Positions 47,625 to 57,500 of a stretch of 64,000 nucleotides of DNA are shown piece by piece. The translations under genes and the position numbers were made by a program. Below the pieces are notes generated by a model. That model was not told the origin of the DNA. It did not search any database and worked only from the letters and a program-made list of their open reading frames with translations. Position 1 is the stretch's first letter. The number at the start of each line of letters is the position of its first letter. The stretch is from Prochlorococcus sp. AG-402-I23 (GTDB taxonomy: Bacteria; Cyanobacteriota; Cyanobacteriia; PCC-6307; Cyanobiaceae), in assembly GCA_003216915.1 (NCBI GenBank), contig QCIB01000004.1:40052-104051 (forward strand), in the 5' to 3' direction.

Positions 47625-48719
47625 ATGTCTGAAAAAAATGTAAGCCATACAAAATGGATGAAAAGGGCGATTTTTTTGGCTTCTTTAGGCAAAAATACAA
47701 CGAGTCCTAACCCTAGAGTAGGAGCAGTAATACTTGATAAAAATGGCAACCTCATATCAGAAGGTTTTCATTACAAGGCTGGTATGCCTCATGCCGAGGC
47801 AATGGCTTTTAATAATTTAAAAAAGGATTCTAAAGGTGGAACAATGTATGTAAATCTTGAACCTTGTTGCCATAAAGGTAAAACACCCCCATGTGTAGAT
47901 AAGGTAATATCCTCTGGGATAAAAAATGTATATATATCTATTGAAGACCCTGACAAAAGAGTATCTGGCAAAGGTATTAAGCTGCTAAAAGAAGCTGGAA
48001 TACAAGTTCACTTAGGATTATGTAAAAAAGAATCCTTAGATTTAAATAAGGCTTTTATTCATAGAAATATAACTAAAAAGGCATTTGGTGTTCTTAAATG
48101 GGCAATGAGTATTGATGGAAGAATAGCTTTAAAAAATGGAAAAAGTAAATGGATTACTAATGATGAATCGAGGTCATTAGTTCACTCATTTAGAGCAGAA
48201 TTTGATGCAATAATCATTGGTGGAAACACATTAAGGAAAGATAATCCACTTTTGACTACTAGAGGTTTCAAAAATCCTGAGCCTTTACGAGTTGTTTTCA
48301 CAAAAAGTTTAGATCTCCCATCAAAATCTAATCTTTGGGATTGTAATAATGCAAAAACTTTAGTTATTTATGATTCTTCTTCAGCAAATGAAAGTTACCT
48401 CAAAAGGATTCCCAAAAGTGTAGAAGTTGAAAAGGTATCATCAGACAATCCAGAATTAATTTCAGAAATACTTGCTAATAGAGGGTGTAATAAAGTTCTT
48501 TGGGAATGTGGCCCTAGATTGTCTACCGCTGCTATCCAATCTAAGTGTATTCAGGAAATTATTACCTTTATTGCTCCAAAAATTTTAGGTGGAGAAAATA
48601 GTATGAATCCATTTGGCGATTTCGAATTTGAAGAAATGGATGAAATTATTAAATTAAGTGATTCTCAGGTTAGTTTGATTGGAAAAGATATATGTGTTAA
48701 AAGTTCTTTGAAAAATTGA
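47625..48719 (+). CDS. ribD: Riboflavin biosynthesis deaminase/reductase RibD
   Basis: Bifunctional pyrimidine deaminase and reductase of riboflavin synthesis. 364 residues. The N-terminal deaminase has the zinc site HAEAMAF and EPCCHKGKTPPC. The C-terminal reductase shows WAMSIDGRIAL, IIGGNTLRKDNPLL and LWECGPRLSTAA. It follows the DUF3122 gene and ends 112 bases before ftsH. Confidence 0.95.
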   Translation: MSEKNVSHTKWMKRAIFLASLGKNTTSPNPRVGAVILDKNGNLISEGFHYKAGMPHAEAMAFNNLKKDSKGGTMYVNLEPCCHKGKTPPCVDKVISSGIKNVYISIEDPDKRVSGKGIKLLKEAGIQVHLGLCKKESLDLNKAFIHRNITKKAFGVLKWAMSIDGRIALKNGKSKWITNDESRSLVHSFRAEFDAIIIGGNTLRKDNPLLTTRGFKNPEPLRVVFTKSLDLPSKSNLWDCNNAKTLVIYDSSSANESYLKRIPKSVEVEKVSSDNPELISEILANRGCNKVLWECGPRLSTAAIQSKCIQEIITFIAPKILGGENSMNPFGDFEFEEMDEIIKLSDSQVSLIGKDICVKSSLKN

Positions 48720-48748
48720 CCTTAATACTAATTTCTATGGGTCAAAGT

Positions 48749-48758
48749 ACCGTACGGT
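48749..48758. promoter_or_regulatory. Perfect GC-rich palindrome upstream of ftsH
   Basis: ACCGTACGGT is a 10-base perfect palindrome in a strongly AT-rich spacer, 74 bases before the ftsH start codon. A half-site-like GGTACGG recurs at 48782-48788. This arrangement would fit a dimeric regulator, but no binding protein is known to me. Confidence 0.45.
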
Positions 48759-48805
48759 TCTTACCCAAAAAAAACAATACAGGTACGGAAATTAATCGTT
48801 TAGTT

Positions 48806-48811
48806 TATAAT
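48806..48811 (+). promoter_or_regulatory. Putative -10 element of ftsH
   Basis: TATAAT matches the sigma-70 consensus and lies 20 bases before the ftsH ATG. The GGTACGG half-site at 48782-48788 would overlap the -35 position. The predicted leader is short. Confidence 0.5.
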
Positions 48812-48831
48812 AAGTCCAAAACATATTCACT

Positions 48832-50694
48832 ATGCCAATAAGACAAGACGATAATCAACCTAATAGAAGATTTGGAATTGTAAATATCATTTTGATAGGA
48901 GTTGGAGCATTACTTCTATTTAGTAGCCTATTCCCAAATCAAAATATGCAAATTCCTAGGGTTCCCTACTCTCTATTTATAGATCAGGTGAATGACGGGG
49001 AAGTTAAGCGGGCATATATTACTCAAGAACAAATTAGATACGAGTTGAATGGAGCTGAAGAGGGCGCACCTTCAGTTTTAGCAACCACCCCTATTTTTGA
49101 TATGGACCTCCCACAAAGGTTAGAAAGTAAAGGGGTTGAATTCGCGGCTGCCCCTCCAAAGAAACCTAATTTCTTCTCAACCATTTTGAGCTGGGTTGTT
49201 CCTCCTTTGATTTTTATCCTTGTTTTACAATTTTTTGCTAGAAGAAGCATGGGGGGTGGAGGTGCCCAAGGTGCTCTAAGTTTTACCAAAAGTAAAGCTA
49301 AAGTTTATGTTCCAGATGATGAATCAAAGGTAACATTTGCCGATGTCGCAGGTGTTGATGAAGCTAAGGACGAATTAACTGAAATAGTTGATTTTTTGAA
49401 AAAACCAGAAAGATATACCGATATAGGAGCTCGAATACCTAAAGGAGTACTTCTCGTAGGACCTCCTGGAACAGGAAAAACTCTTCTTTCAAAAGCAGTT
49501 GCGGGAGAAGCAGAAGTTCCTTTCTTTATCATTTCAGGTTCTGAATTTGTTGAACTTTTTGTAGGTGCTGGTGCAGCAAGAGTTAGGGATTTATTTGAAC
49601 AAGCTAAGAAAAAAGCTCCTTGCATCATATTTATTGACGAATTAGATGCTATTGGTAAAAGCCGTTCAGGTTCAATGGGAGTAGTTGGTGGTAATGATGA
49701 GAGAGAACAAACTTTAAATCAGCTTCTAACCGAAATGGATGGATTTGCGTCAGCTGATAAGCCAGTAATAGTTTTAGCAGCAACTAACCAACCAGAAGTT
49801 CTCGATGCCGCGTTATTAAGGCCCGGAAGGTTTGATAGACAAGTCCTAGTCGATAGACCTGATCTTTTGGGTAGAAAAACTATATTGGAAATCTACACAA
49901 AAAAAGTTAAACTTGCAGATTCAATCGATTTAGATTCGATTGCTCAAGCTACAAGCGGATTTGCTGGTGCTGATTTAGCTAATATGGTCAATGAGGCTGC
50001 CTTGCTAGCTGCTAGAGCTAAAAGAAAAAGTGTTGAACAACAAGATTTAAGTGAAGCTATAGAGAGAGTTGTGGCTGGTTTGGAAAAGAAGAGTCGTGTT
50101 TTGCAAGATGATGAAAAGAAAGTCGTTGCTTATCATGAAGTAGGTCATGCAATAGTTGGTCATTTAATGCCAGGAGGTTCAAAAGTTGCAAAGATTTCAA
50201 TAGTGCCAAGAGGAATGAGCGCCCTAGGATACACTCTTCAGTTACCTACTGAGGAAAGATTTCTCAATTCAAAAGAAGAATTAAAAGGGCAGATAGCAAC
50301 TCTTTTAGGAGGTCGTTCTGCAGAAGAGGTTGTCTTTGGAAAAATTACTACAGGTGCATCTAATGATTTACAAAGAGCTACAGATATTGCAGAACAAATG
50401 GTGGGCACATTCGGAATGAGTGATATTCTTGGTCCTTTAGCATATGACAAACAAGGCGGTGGACAATTCCTGGGTAATGGAAATAATCCTAGAAGATCTG
50501 TTAGTGATGCTACTGCTCAAGCAATAGATAAAGAAGTAAGAGACCTAGTAGATGATGCGCATGAAACTGCACTTAATATTTTGAGAAATAATTTACCACT
50601 TCTTGAATCTATTTCTCAAAAAATTCTCCAAGAAGAAGTTATTGAAGGAGAGGATCTAAAAAATCTCTTGGCAGAAAGTAAAATGCCTGCATAG
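48832..50694 (+). CDS. ftsH: ATP-dependent zinc metalloprotease FtsH
   Basis: Membrane AAA protease; cyanobacterial members degrade damaged photosystem II D1 and other membrane proteins. 620 residues. TM1 is about residues 15-35, TM2 about 118-136. The AAA domain has GPPGTGKT at 210-217 and FIDELDAIG at 268-276. The zinc site is H435-E-V-G-H439. The region between TM1 and TM2 is the usual periplasmic/lumenal domain. Cyanobacteria carry several FtsH paralogues; which one this is needs a tree. Confidence 0.96.
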   Translation: MPIRQDDNQPNRRFGIVNIILIGVGALLLFSSLFPNQNMQIPRVPYSLFIDQVNDGEVKRAYITQEQIRYELNGAEEGAPSVLATTPIFDMDLPQRLESKGVEFAAAPPKKPNFFSTILSWVVPPLIFILVLQFFARRSMGGGGAQGALSFTKSKAKVYVPDDESKVTFADVAGVDEAKDELTEIVDFLKKPERYTDIGARIPKGVLLVGPPGTGKTLLSKAVAGEAEVPFFIISGSEFVELFVGAGAARVRDLFEQAKKKAPCIIFIDELDAIGKSRSGSMGVVGGNDEREQTLNQLLTEMDGFASADKPVIVLAATNQPEVLDAALLRPGRFDRQVLVDRPDLLGRKTILEIYTKKVKLADSIDLDSIAQATSGFAGADLANMVNEAALLAARAKRKSVEQQDLSEAIERVVAGLEKKSRVLQDDEKKVVAYHEVGHAIVGHLMPGGSKVAKISIVPRGMSALGYTLQLPTEERFLNSKEELKGQIATLLGGRSAEEVVFGKITTGASNDLQRATDIAEQMVGTFGMSDILGPLAYDKQGGGQFLGNGNNPRRSVSDATAQAIDKEVRDLVDDAHETALNILRNNLPLLESISQKILQEEVIEGEDLKNLLAESKMPA

Positions 50695-50722
50695 TAGAAT
50701 TTAAGTCTTCATACAAAGTTAG

Positions 50723-51649
50723 ATGCTAAAGCCAATCAAGCTTGCTAATAAAAACTTTTTATCAAGTTTGGATACCTCAAGTGATGAGTTATTTCATATT
50801 CTAGAGATAGCTAAAAATTTTAAAAATAAAGATTTAAATATTAAGTTTAAAGATAAAGTTTTAGGATTGATTTTTGATAAATCCTCTACTCGTACAAGGG
50901 TTAGTTTTCAGGTAGCAATGTCAAGACTTGGCGGCACTACAGTTGATCTAAATCCCAATACTTCCCAAATTGGTAGGGGCGAGCCAATTAGAGATACAGC
51001 AAGAGTTTTAAGCAGATATTGCGATCTTCTTGCTGTAAGAACCTTTAAACAATCTGATTTGGAAGAGTATGCAAAATGGTCTTCTAAGCCAGTTATTAAT
51101 GCTCTTACAGACATAGAACATCCTTGCCAAGCTTTGGCAGATTATATGACAATTAAGGAGGAATTTGTTGATTTTAAAAATGTAGTTTTAACATTCATAG
51201 GTGATGGCAATAATGTTGCAAATTCTCTGATTTTATGTGGGGCATTATTAGGAGTAGAAGTTAGAATTGCATGTCCAAAAGGTTATGAACCTAACTCTAT
51301 GGTGATTAAAAAAGCATATGAAATATATAAAAATAAAGATTTATTGAAAATCACTAATGATCCTAGTGCTGCTGTTTTAGGAGCAAATGTGCTTTACACA
51401 GATGTTTGGTCATCCATGGGGGAAGAAAATAAAAAAGCAGAGAAAGATAAGTTTTTTAATGGATACAATATTGATAATAATTTAGTAACCAAGGCTGCAA
51501 AGGATGTAATTATTCTTCATTGCCTCCCAGCTTACAGATCTAAAGAAATAACTGATGAGGTATTTGAAAGTAAAAAAAGTAGAATTTTTGAACAAGCAGA
51601 AAATAGATTGCATGCTCAACAAGCACTTTTATCTTGCCTTCTCCACTAG
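50723..51649 (+). CDS. argF: Ornithine carbamoyltransferase
   Basis: Converts ornithine and carbamoyl phosphate to citrulline in arginine synthesis. 308 residues. The carbamoyl-phosphate motif SSTRTRVSFQVAM is clear, with HPCQALADYMT, YTDVWSSMGEE and the catalytic HCLPAYR. It runs between ftsH and lexA on the same strand. Confidence 0.96.
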   Translation: MLKPIKLANKNFLSSLDTSSDELFHILEIAKNFKNKDLNIKFKDKVLGLIFDKSSTRTRVSFQVAMSRLGGTTVDLNPNTSQIGRGEPIRDTARVLSRYCDLLAVRTFKQSDLEEYAKWSSKPVINALTDIEHPCQALADYMTIKEEFVDFKNVVLTFIGDGNNVANSLILCGALLGVEVRIACPKGYEPNSMVIKKAYEIYKNKDLLKITNDPSAAVLGANVLYTDVWSSMGEENKKAEKDKFFNGYNIDNNLVTKAAKDVIILHCLPAYRSKEITDEVFESKKSRIFEQAENRLHAQQALLSCLLH

Positions 51650-51676
51650 AAATACTTGCAAACTAATTAATAAAAG

Positions 51677-51690
51677 GGTACAAATGTATT
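51677..51690. promoter_or_regulatory. Putative SOS box of lexA
   Basis: GGTACAAATGTATT resembles the cyanobacterial LexA operator (consensus close to AGTACNNNTGTTCT-type palindromes with a TACAAATGTA core) and lies 17-30 bases upstream of the lexA ATG, overlapping the expected promoter. Autoregulation of lexA is the usual arrangement. Confidence 0.6.
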
Positions 51691-51706
51691 AGCGTATATT
51701 TGTATT

Positions 51707-52324
51707 ATGGAAACTTCTTCAGGTGATAATCTTACCCAAGCTCAAAATGAGCTTTATAGATGGATAAAAGATTATATGAAAAACTTTCAACATAGCCCAT
51801 CCATAAGGCAGATGATGCAAGCTATGGGACTTAAGTCTCCTGCTCCAATTCAAAGTCGCTTAAAGCATTTACAAGATAAAGGATACATCTCTTGGCAAGA
51901 AGGAAAGGCTAGAACAATGCGGATAGTAGACGAGATTTTAGATGGAGTTCCGATTATGGGTTCAGTAGCAGCTGGAGGTTTGATTGAAGCTTATTCTGAT
52001 ATTCAAGAAAATTTAGATATATCCGATATTTTTAAAAAAAAGGATGTTTTCGCTCTTACAGTAAATGGAGATTCAATGATAGATGCTTGTATTGCAGATG
52101 GTGATATGGTGTTAATGGAACCAATAAAAGATTCACTTTCATTAAGAAATGGAACAATTGTAAGCGCAATGGTTCCTGGTTTGGGGACTACATTGAAATA
52201 CTTTTTTAAAAAGAATGGGAAAGTATTTTTAGAAGCAGCTAATGCAGCTTATGATCCTATTGAATTAGAAAATGATCAAGTTATTTTTCAAGGAAAGTTG
52301 TTGGCTGTTTGGAGGAAGGTGTAA
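51707..52324 (+). CDS. lexA: SOS repressor LexA
   Basis: Transcription repressor and self-cleaving S24 protease of the DNA-damage response. 205 residues. The winged-helix N-terminus includes HSPSIRQMMQAMGLKSPAPI. The cleavage site is A89-G90 in VAAGGL. The catalytic pair is S123 (NGDSMIDA) and K164 (TTLKYF), both present, so unlike some cyanobacterial LexA proteins it should be able to cleave itself. It ends five bases before the convergent NeuB-type gene, at the border of the second surface-glycan region. Confidence 0.95.
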   Translation: METSSGDNLTQAQNELYRWIKDYMKNFQHSPSIRQMMQAMGLKSPAPIQSRLKHLQDKGYISWQEGKARTMRIVDEILDGVPIMGSVAAGGLIEAYSDIQENLDISDIFKKKDVFALTVNGDSMIDACIADGDMVLMEPIKDSLSLRNGTIVSAMVPGLGTTLKYFFKKNGKVFLEAANAAYDPIELENDQVIFQGKLLAVWRKV

Positions 52325-52328
52325 AACC

Positions 52329-53330
52329 TTAATTCAAATCGATAATTTCATTAGGTTTATATTTGCGATTTGATTTCATGCCTAGAAGTAAATCAAACAT
52401 TGTTGGAGCTAATCCAGTTCCAGGTCTCTTAATTGATAAATTATCGGCTGTATATCTCTCTCCTTTTTCTATATAGTCGGAGGCTACTATTGATTTTCTA
52501 ACCACCTTTATGTTTTTTATTTCTGAATTGCTAGGTTTTTTAATTCCATTACCAAGAGCCTTCTCTATATTCCGTATAGCACTCACTAAATTATGAAGTT
52601 CTTCTGGCTCTATACTTGCTTTATGGTCAGGACCTTGCATCTTTTTATCAAGAGTAATGTGTTTCTCAATTACTTGAGCTCCCAATGCAACTGCTGCAAT
52701 ACTAGCCTCTATCCCACATGTATGATCTGAGTATCCCACACTGATATCAAAACATTCTTTTATTGTATTCATTGCGTTTAAATTCACATCTTCCATTGGT
52801 GTTGGGTATGCAGAATTACAGTGTAGAACTGTTATTTTGTCTTTTTGCAAATTACTTTCATAAAGTGTTTTTAATGCAAGTTCAATTTCTCCAAGAGTAG
52901 ACATACCAGAGGAAAGAATGGTGGGTTGATTTTGAAAAGCCACTTTCTTTAACAGGGGTATATTATTTATTTCTCCGGAAGGGACTTTCCATCTTTTAAT
53001 ACCTATTCGAGCTAGTAAATCTATACTTTGAGTAGTGAAGCCAGTTGAAAGAAATTCAATACCTAATTCTTCTGCATAATTTTTTAGGTAAATATGATTT
53101 TTTTCACTAAGTTCTAACTTGCTAAGTAGCTTTTTCTGATTAATAAATTCAGGGGAGTTTTTAAGTTGATATTCCGCCAATGGTGCCATATCAGTTGTCA
53201 ACTCATCGGATTTAAAAGTTTGAAATTTGACAATATCTGCTCCCGAATTAACTGCAACGTCAATTAATTTCTTAGCTGTATTTAAACAACCATTATGATT
53301 AACACCTATTTCAGCAATAATTAATACCAC
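52329..53330 (-). CDS. neuB: NeuB-family nonulosonic acid synthase
   Basis: Condenses PEP with an N-acetylated amino sugar to make a sialic-acid-like nine-carbon sugar. 333 residues. The barrel motifs are IIAEIGVNHNGCLNTAKKL, ADIVKFQTFKSDEL and VGYSDHTCGIEASIAAVALGA (read in parts), and the C-terminal antifreeze-like SAF domain starts at VVRKSIVASDYIEKGE. The neighbouring LegC-, LegB- and PtmE-type genes favour legionaminic over neuraminic acid. Product identity is inferred. Confidence 0.9.
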   Translation of the reverse strand: MVLIIAEIGVNHNGCLNTAKKLIDVAVNSGADIVKFQTFKSDELTTDMAPLAEYQLKNSPEFINQKKLLSKLELSEKNHIYLKNYAEELGIEFLSTGFTTQSIDLLARIGIKRWKVPSGEINNIPLLKKVAFQNQPTILSSGMSTLGEIELALKTLYESNLQKDKITVLHCNSAYPTPMEDVNLNAMNTIKECFDISVGYSDHTCGIEASIAAVALGAQVIEKHITLDKKMQGPDHKASIEPEELHNLVSAIRNIEKALGNGIKKPSNSEIKNIKVVRKSIVASDYIEKGERYTADNLSIKRPGTGLAPTMFDLLLGMKSNRKYKPNEIIDLN

Positions 53331-53701
53331 AATTAAACCGATCTCTTCTTTTCAATAAGATATCACAATCTCATTATTGAATAAAAATGAATAATTATCC
53401 AATTTGTGTATCTAGGTTAGATATATCTTTTTTTGAATAATAACTATCTAAAATCTCTAAATCTAGATGTTGATTTATTTAATATTTCGTTTTTGCGGTA
53501 GTTCCTTGAGTAATACTGAGCTTTTTGAGATTATTAATTTCAAGTGATTTATTTTCCTAATTAGTTAATTCATAAAGTCTCTTCTTTTTTAAAAAAATAA
53601 TATTGGGCACTTTTAACAATATTTTTTAGAATAATTCTTTAAAGGTTATAACTGCCCATGGGCCATGGTCATAAAAACAAATTTAGAGATCTTAAATTTT
53701 T
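53331..53701. other. Gap between neuB- and neuC-type genes
   Basis: No intact gene is supportable in these 371 bases on either strand. On the minus strand there are short open stretches (one of about 25 codons around 53391-53468 reading SYYSKKDISNLDTQIG) broken by stops. This could be decayed coding sequence but the evidence is thin. Confidence 0.4.
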
Positions 53702-54844
53702 TTAACTATAAAAGTGTTTTTGTAGAGATATTTTCTTTATATCAATAGTTTCAAGCAATGAAACTATTTTTGTTGCAGATTTGCCCTCACCATAGGGATT
53801 TACAATATTATCGCAATTCATACTAAGTGCTCTAGAAATAGCTTTTAATATCTCTTTTTTATTAACTGCACAATCAATAACGGAATTTGACTTTATGCGC
53901 CCTTTTTGTCTATCCCCAATATTTACAGTTGGTTTTTTGAATGAAGGAACTTCGAAAAGGCCGCTGGATGAGTTTCCTACTACGCAATCAAATATATTTA
54001 TGCAGTTATAGTAAAGGTATTGTCCAAGAGCATCATAGGATTTTGCATTCTTATGTTTGGAGGTGAAGTGATCAATTTCATGATTTAATATTCTCCCTCC
54101 ATCATCTGCATTTGCTTTGGTTATTAATATGCCAACATCACTTCCTAAATCTGAAAGTGCGTTTAGAATTATCATCAAATCATTTTTATTTTTTTCAGGG
54201 TTTAATGTAACTGGATGATAGGTAAAAATTATATTGACTTTTTTCATCTTAAATTCTAATTTTTGAGCCAATTCTTCTTTCCTAATCATTGGCGTATCGA
54301 GAATATAGTCTATGGTTGGACTACCTACATTAAAAATATATTTTGGATTTTCTCCTAACTGAATTACTCTTTTATAAGCATCAATATTGGTAACGAAATG
54401 AAGATGCGACATTTTTGTTATTGAATGTCTAATTGATTCATCATAAGCACCTTCTGTGGTATCTCCTCCTGAAATGTGAGCTATACGAATCTTCATTAAT
54501 AAAGCTACTTGTGATGCTGCTAAGATTTCGTACCTATCCCCCATTAGTACTATTAAATCTGGATTTAAATCCATGAAGGCATCTGAAAATGATATGCACG
54601 CAATTCCGACACTCTTTGCGACTGCTGAAGGAGTATCTGATGAAAGTAAACACTCTACTTTTTTATTAATTTTGAATCCATCATCTTTAATTCTTTGGAA
54701 TGTTAATCCAAATTCAGGAGATAAATGCATGCAGGTTGCTATTATTTGAAGTTCAAATTTTGGAGATTCATTTATCTCCTTCATTACTTTATAGAGATGG
54801 CCATAATCCATACGACCTCCTGTGACAAAACATACTTTTATCAT
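53702..54844 (-). CDS. neuC: NeuC-family hydrolysing NDP-GlcNAc 2-epimerase
   Basis: Removes the nucleotide and inverts C2 of a UDP- or GDP-linked GlcNAc derivative, giving the ManNAc-type substrate for NeuB. 380 residues. The family start VCFVTGGRMDYGHLYKV, the HISGGDTTEGAYDESIRHSI stretch, and VGNSSSGLFEVPSFKKPTVNIGDR (read in parts) are diagnostic. In a legionaminic pathway this role is LegG. The stop is 53 kb-side; the start overlaps the LegC-type gene by four bases. Confidence 0.9.
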   Translation of the reverse strand: MIKVCFVTGGRMDYGHLYKVMKEINESPKFELQIIATCMHLSPEFGLTFQRIKDDGFKINKKVECLLSSDTPSAVAKSVGIACISFSDAFMDLNPDLIVLMGDRYEILAASQVALLMKIRIAHISGGDTTEGAYDESIRHSITKMSHLHFVTNIDAYKRVIQLGENPKYIFNVGSPTIDYILDTPMIRKEELAQKLEFKMKKVNIIFTYHPVTLNPEKNKNDLMIILNALSDLGSDVGILITKANADDGGRILNHEIDHFTSKHKNAKSYDALGQYLYYNCINIFDCVVGNSSSGLFEVPSFKKPTVNIGDRQKGRIKSNSVIDCAVNKKEILKAISRALSMNCDNIVNPYGEGKSATKIVSLLETIDIKKISLQKHFYS

Positions 54845-56004
54845 TTAAAAAAAGATTTGATGATTTCGATAACTTTTGATTGATCTGTCCTATTCAGTTT
54901 TGGAGATGAAGGTAAAATTAATATTCTTTCTTGAATGTCGTTTAATGAATCGAGTTTAGCTTGAAGATTATTTTTGTATGGTTTTTGCAAGTGTAAAGGT
55001 TTCCAGAAATAATTTGCTCTAATCCTATAAGATTTTAATTTTTGAATCAATTTTTCTATATTTTTAGAATTACTTTTCTTGATCAAAATAGCATTAAGCC
55101 AATGGGAGCTTTCTCCCCAGGGAGGATCACTTATTAAATTGCATTGTTTTAAATTATTAAATTCATTTTTGTAATTTTGATGAATAATTTTTTTCTCCTG
55201 AACAATTTTTTCCAATTGTTCTAGTTGGGCCAAACCTAATGCTGCTTGAATATTAGACATTCTATGATTGTAACCAATTTCATCATGCTCATATTTGTTT
55301 GAACATTTTGCCGTTGATGATAAGTGCCGGACTTTGTCTACAATTATTTGTTCACTTGAATAAAAAACTCCACCTGAACCTGAAGTGATTGTCTTATTTC
55401 CATTAAAGGAAATGATACCTGAAAGTTTATTTTGCCCTAGTTTTTTTCCTCTGTACTTTGATCCTATTCCACAGGCAGAATCTAATAGTATTGGTATGGA
55501 ATACTTTTCTGCTATTAATTTTATTACCTCAATATCAGGAGGACTTCCAAAAACATGAACTGGGATAATACAAGCAATCTTTTGCTTAGTATCCTTGTGG
55601 AAGGAGAATCCGTTTTGCTTAAAGGTTCTTAATTCTAATTCTTTATCTAATTTTTTTGGATCTATTGTTAGATTTTGCATTTCCGTATCTAATATCCAAG
55701 GCTTTGCTCCTGTATGCGAAACAGCATTAGCTGTTGCTATAAACGTATAAGAGGGAACAATTACTAGATCATTTGGCTTTACCCCTAGAGCTAATAAACC
55801 CAATTGCAAAGCTGCTGAACCACTTGAGGTTACTACAGTTTGATTTTCCATAAGTCCAATATCTTTTGCTAATAAATTTTCAAATTTATTTACGAATGGA
55901 CCTACTGAAGAAACAAAATTAGTTTCAACACATTCTTGTAAATACTTTTGTTCTTTCCCTCTTAAAGATGGAATAGAAATTTCAATCCAATCTGACATTT
56001 TCAA
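54841..56004 (-). CDS. legC: LegC-type DegT/DnrJ/EryC1 aminotransferase
   Basis: PLP-dependent aminotransferase that converts a 4-keto-6-deoxy sugar nucleotide to the 4-amino sugar. 387 residues. The start region NFVSSVGPFVNKFE is characteristic of LegC-like enzymes. PLP contacts are in TSSGSAALQLGLLALGV and PSYTFIATANAVSHTGAKP; the Schiff-base lysine is in SFNGNKTITSGSGG. Overlaps neuC and precedes it on the transcript. Confidence 0.88.
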   Translation of the reverse strand: MKMSDWIEISIPSLRGKEQKYLQECVETNFVSSVGPFVNKFENLLAKDIGLMENQTVVTSSGSAALQLGLLALGVKPNDLVIVPSYTFIATANAVSHTGAKPWILDTEMQNLTIDPKKLDKELELRTFKQNGFSFHKDTKQKIACIIPVHVFGSPPDIEVIKLIAEKYSIPILLDSACGIGSKYRGKKLGQNKLSGIISFNGNKTITSGSGGVFYSSEQIIVDKVRHLSSTAKCSNKYEHDEIGYNHRMSNIQAALGLAQLEQLEKIVQEKKIIHQNYKNEFNNLKQCNLISDPPWGESSHWLNAILIKKSNSKNIEKLIQKLKSYRIRANYFWKPLHLQKPYKNNLQAKLDSLNDIQERILILPSSPKLNRTDQSKVIEIIKSFFK

Positions 56005-56423
56005 TCAAGAAAAACTGGGTATGAGTTATAAATTTTTTTATTCTAGCCTAACCAAATGAGATTACTATTTGATGTGTCTAATTTTGTTTTGTACAAAATT
56101 ATTCTTGATAAAGTGATTAAGAGACCTTGAAGGTAATTATGATTAATAATATTTTGGTTTTTAATTTTTGACAATAATAGCTTAAAGTTTAGCATTTTTC
56201 AGATTGAAAATTTTCTTATCATATTTTTAAATTTATTCTTTTTATTTAGTATTTTTAAGATGGATAATATGAATAGTAAAATTTATTTAAATGATTTTTA
56301 GAATATTGCTTTAAGTTTTCAATTTTCAAAGATCATCGTATATTTTTAAAAGTTATTGATCGTTTCTTAAAATTTAATTAAAATTTCTGTTATTTTAATA
56401 AGATAAATTTAATTTTAAAATTT
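56005..56423. other. Divergent promoter gap, no gene
   Basis: These 419 bases separate the minus-strand legC-neuC-neuB set from the plus-strand ptmE-neuA-legB set. They are extremely AT-rich and hold only very short open frames. A TTATTTTAATAAGATAAAT stretch near 56391-56409 could contain the plus-strand -10 element. I see no repeat or RNA gene. Confidence 0.5.
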
Positions 56424-57500
56424 ATGTTTATAAAGAAGGATTTATGTAATAAATGTATCGTTTATGGAAATGGTGATATTAGAAAAGTGATCACTGCTAT
56501 AGATATTGGTGGTTTAAGAATTGCAATTATCTTAGATAAAAATAATAAACTTATTGGTACTATCTGCGATGGAGATATAAGAAGAGGTCTATTAAAAGGC
56601 TTAACTCTTGATTCACCTTTTGAAGGTTTAATTCAAAAAAAATGTATCTATGCATTTTGTCATACTTCAAAAAAAGAAATTACTAAATTAATGAGAAAAA
56701 ATGTGATATCACAAATTCCAATAATTTCTGAAGAAAATGAATTTATAGGATTAGAAATATCTGAGGATTTATTACCAAACAAAAATCAAAATCCTGTTCC
56801 CCATTCGGCATTATTAATGGCAGGAGGCAGAGGCATTAGATTAAGTCCACTTACCGACGATTGTCCAAAACCCTTACTTCCTATAAATGGAAAACCTATT
56901 CTAGAAATAATATTAAATCAATGTATTGATGCTGGAATTACAGATTTTTATATATCTGTACATTACTTATCACAAATGATCAAGAATTATTTTGGGGATG
57001 GCTCAAAGTGGGGTGTAAAGATTCAATATTTGGAAGAAAAATTTCCACTTGGAACTGCAGGATCTCTTAAACTTCTCCCCAATTACCTTGATAATCCAAT
57101 TCTTGTAATTAATGGAGATGTTCTCAATAAAACTAATTATGAAGATCTTTTTACTTATCATTTAAGAAATAATGGAGATATAACAATCTGTGCTCGTGAG
57201 CATATTATTACAAGTCCTTATGGGGTAATTGAAGTAAATGGCATAAAATTTAAATCTATTGTTGAAAAACCATCATTTAGACAACTAGTTAACGCTGGTA
57301 TTTATGTTTTAAATCCTAAAGTTTTAGATCTTATTGAAGATAACAAATATTTAGATATGCCTGATTTAATAGGTTATTGCAATTTACAAAACAAAAATTT
57401 AATAGTTTATCCAGTACATGAATATTGGCTAGATATAGGAAAACCTGAATCACTTGAAAAGGCCCATTATGAATGGTCTAAATATTTATATTCTCAATGA
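56424..57500 (+). CDS. ptmE: CBS-domain nucleotidyltransferase, PtmE-like
   Basis: 358 residues with a pair of CBS-like domains in the first ~120 residues and a GlmU/RmlA-type nucleotidyltransferase afterwards (LLMAGGRGIRLSPLTDDCPKP). PtmE-type proteins in legionaminic pathways make GDP-glucosamine from glucosamine-1-phosphate and share this architecture. The VINGDVLNKTNYEDL and EKPSFRQLVNAGIYVLNP segments are of the family. First gene of the plus-strand nonulosonate set; its stop overlaps neuA by four bases. Nucleotide and sugar specificity are inferred. Confidence 0.82.
   Translation: MFIKKDLCNKCIVYGNGDIRKVITAIDIGGLRIAIILDKNNKLIGTICDGDIRRGLLKGLTLDSPFEGLIQKKCIYAFCHTSKKEITKLMRKNVISQIPIISEENEFIGLEISEDLLPNKNQNPVPHSALLMAGGRGIRLSPLTDDCPKPLLPINGKPILEIILNQCIDAGITDFYISVHYLSQMIKNYFGDGSKWGVKIQYLEEKFPLGTAGSLKLLPNYLDNPILVINGDVLNKTNYEDLFTYHLRNNGDITICAREHIITSPYGVIEVNGIKFKSIVEKPSFRQLVNAGIYVLNPKVLDLIEDNKYLDMPDLIGYCNLQNKNLIVYPVHEYWLDIGKPESLEKAHYEWSKYLYSQ

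Noticed and set aside
49305..49628. 107-codon open frame opposite ftsH
   Set aside because: Antisense to the AAA domain of ftsH; no independent start context or motif.
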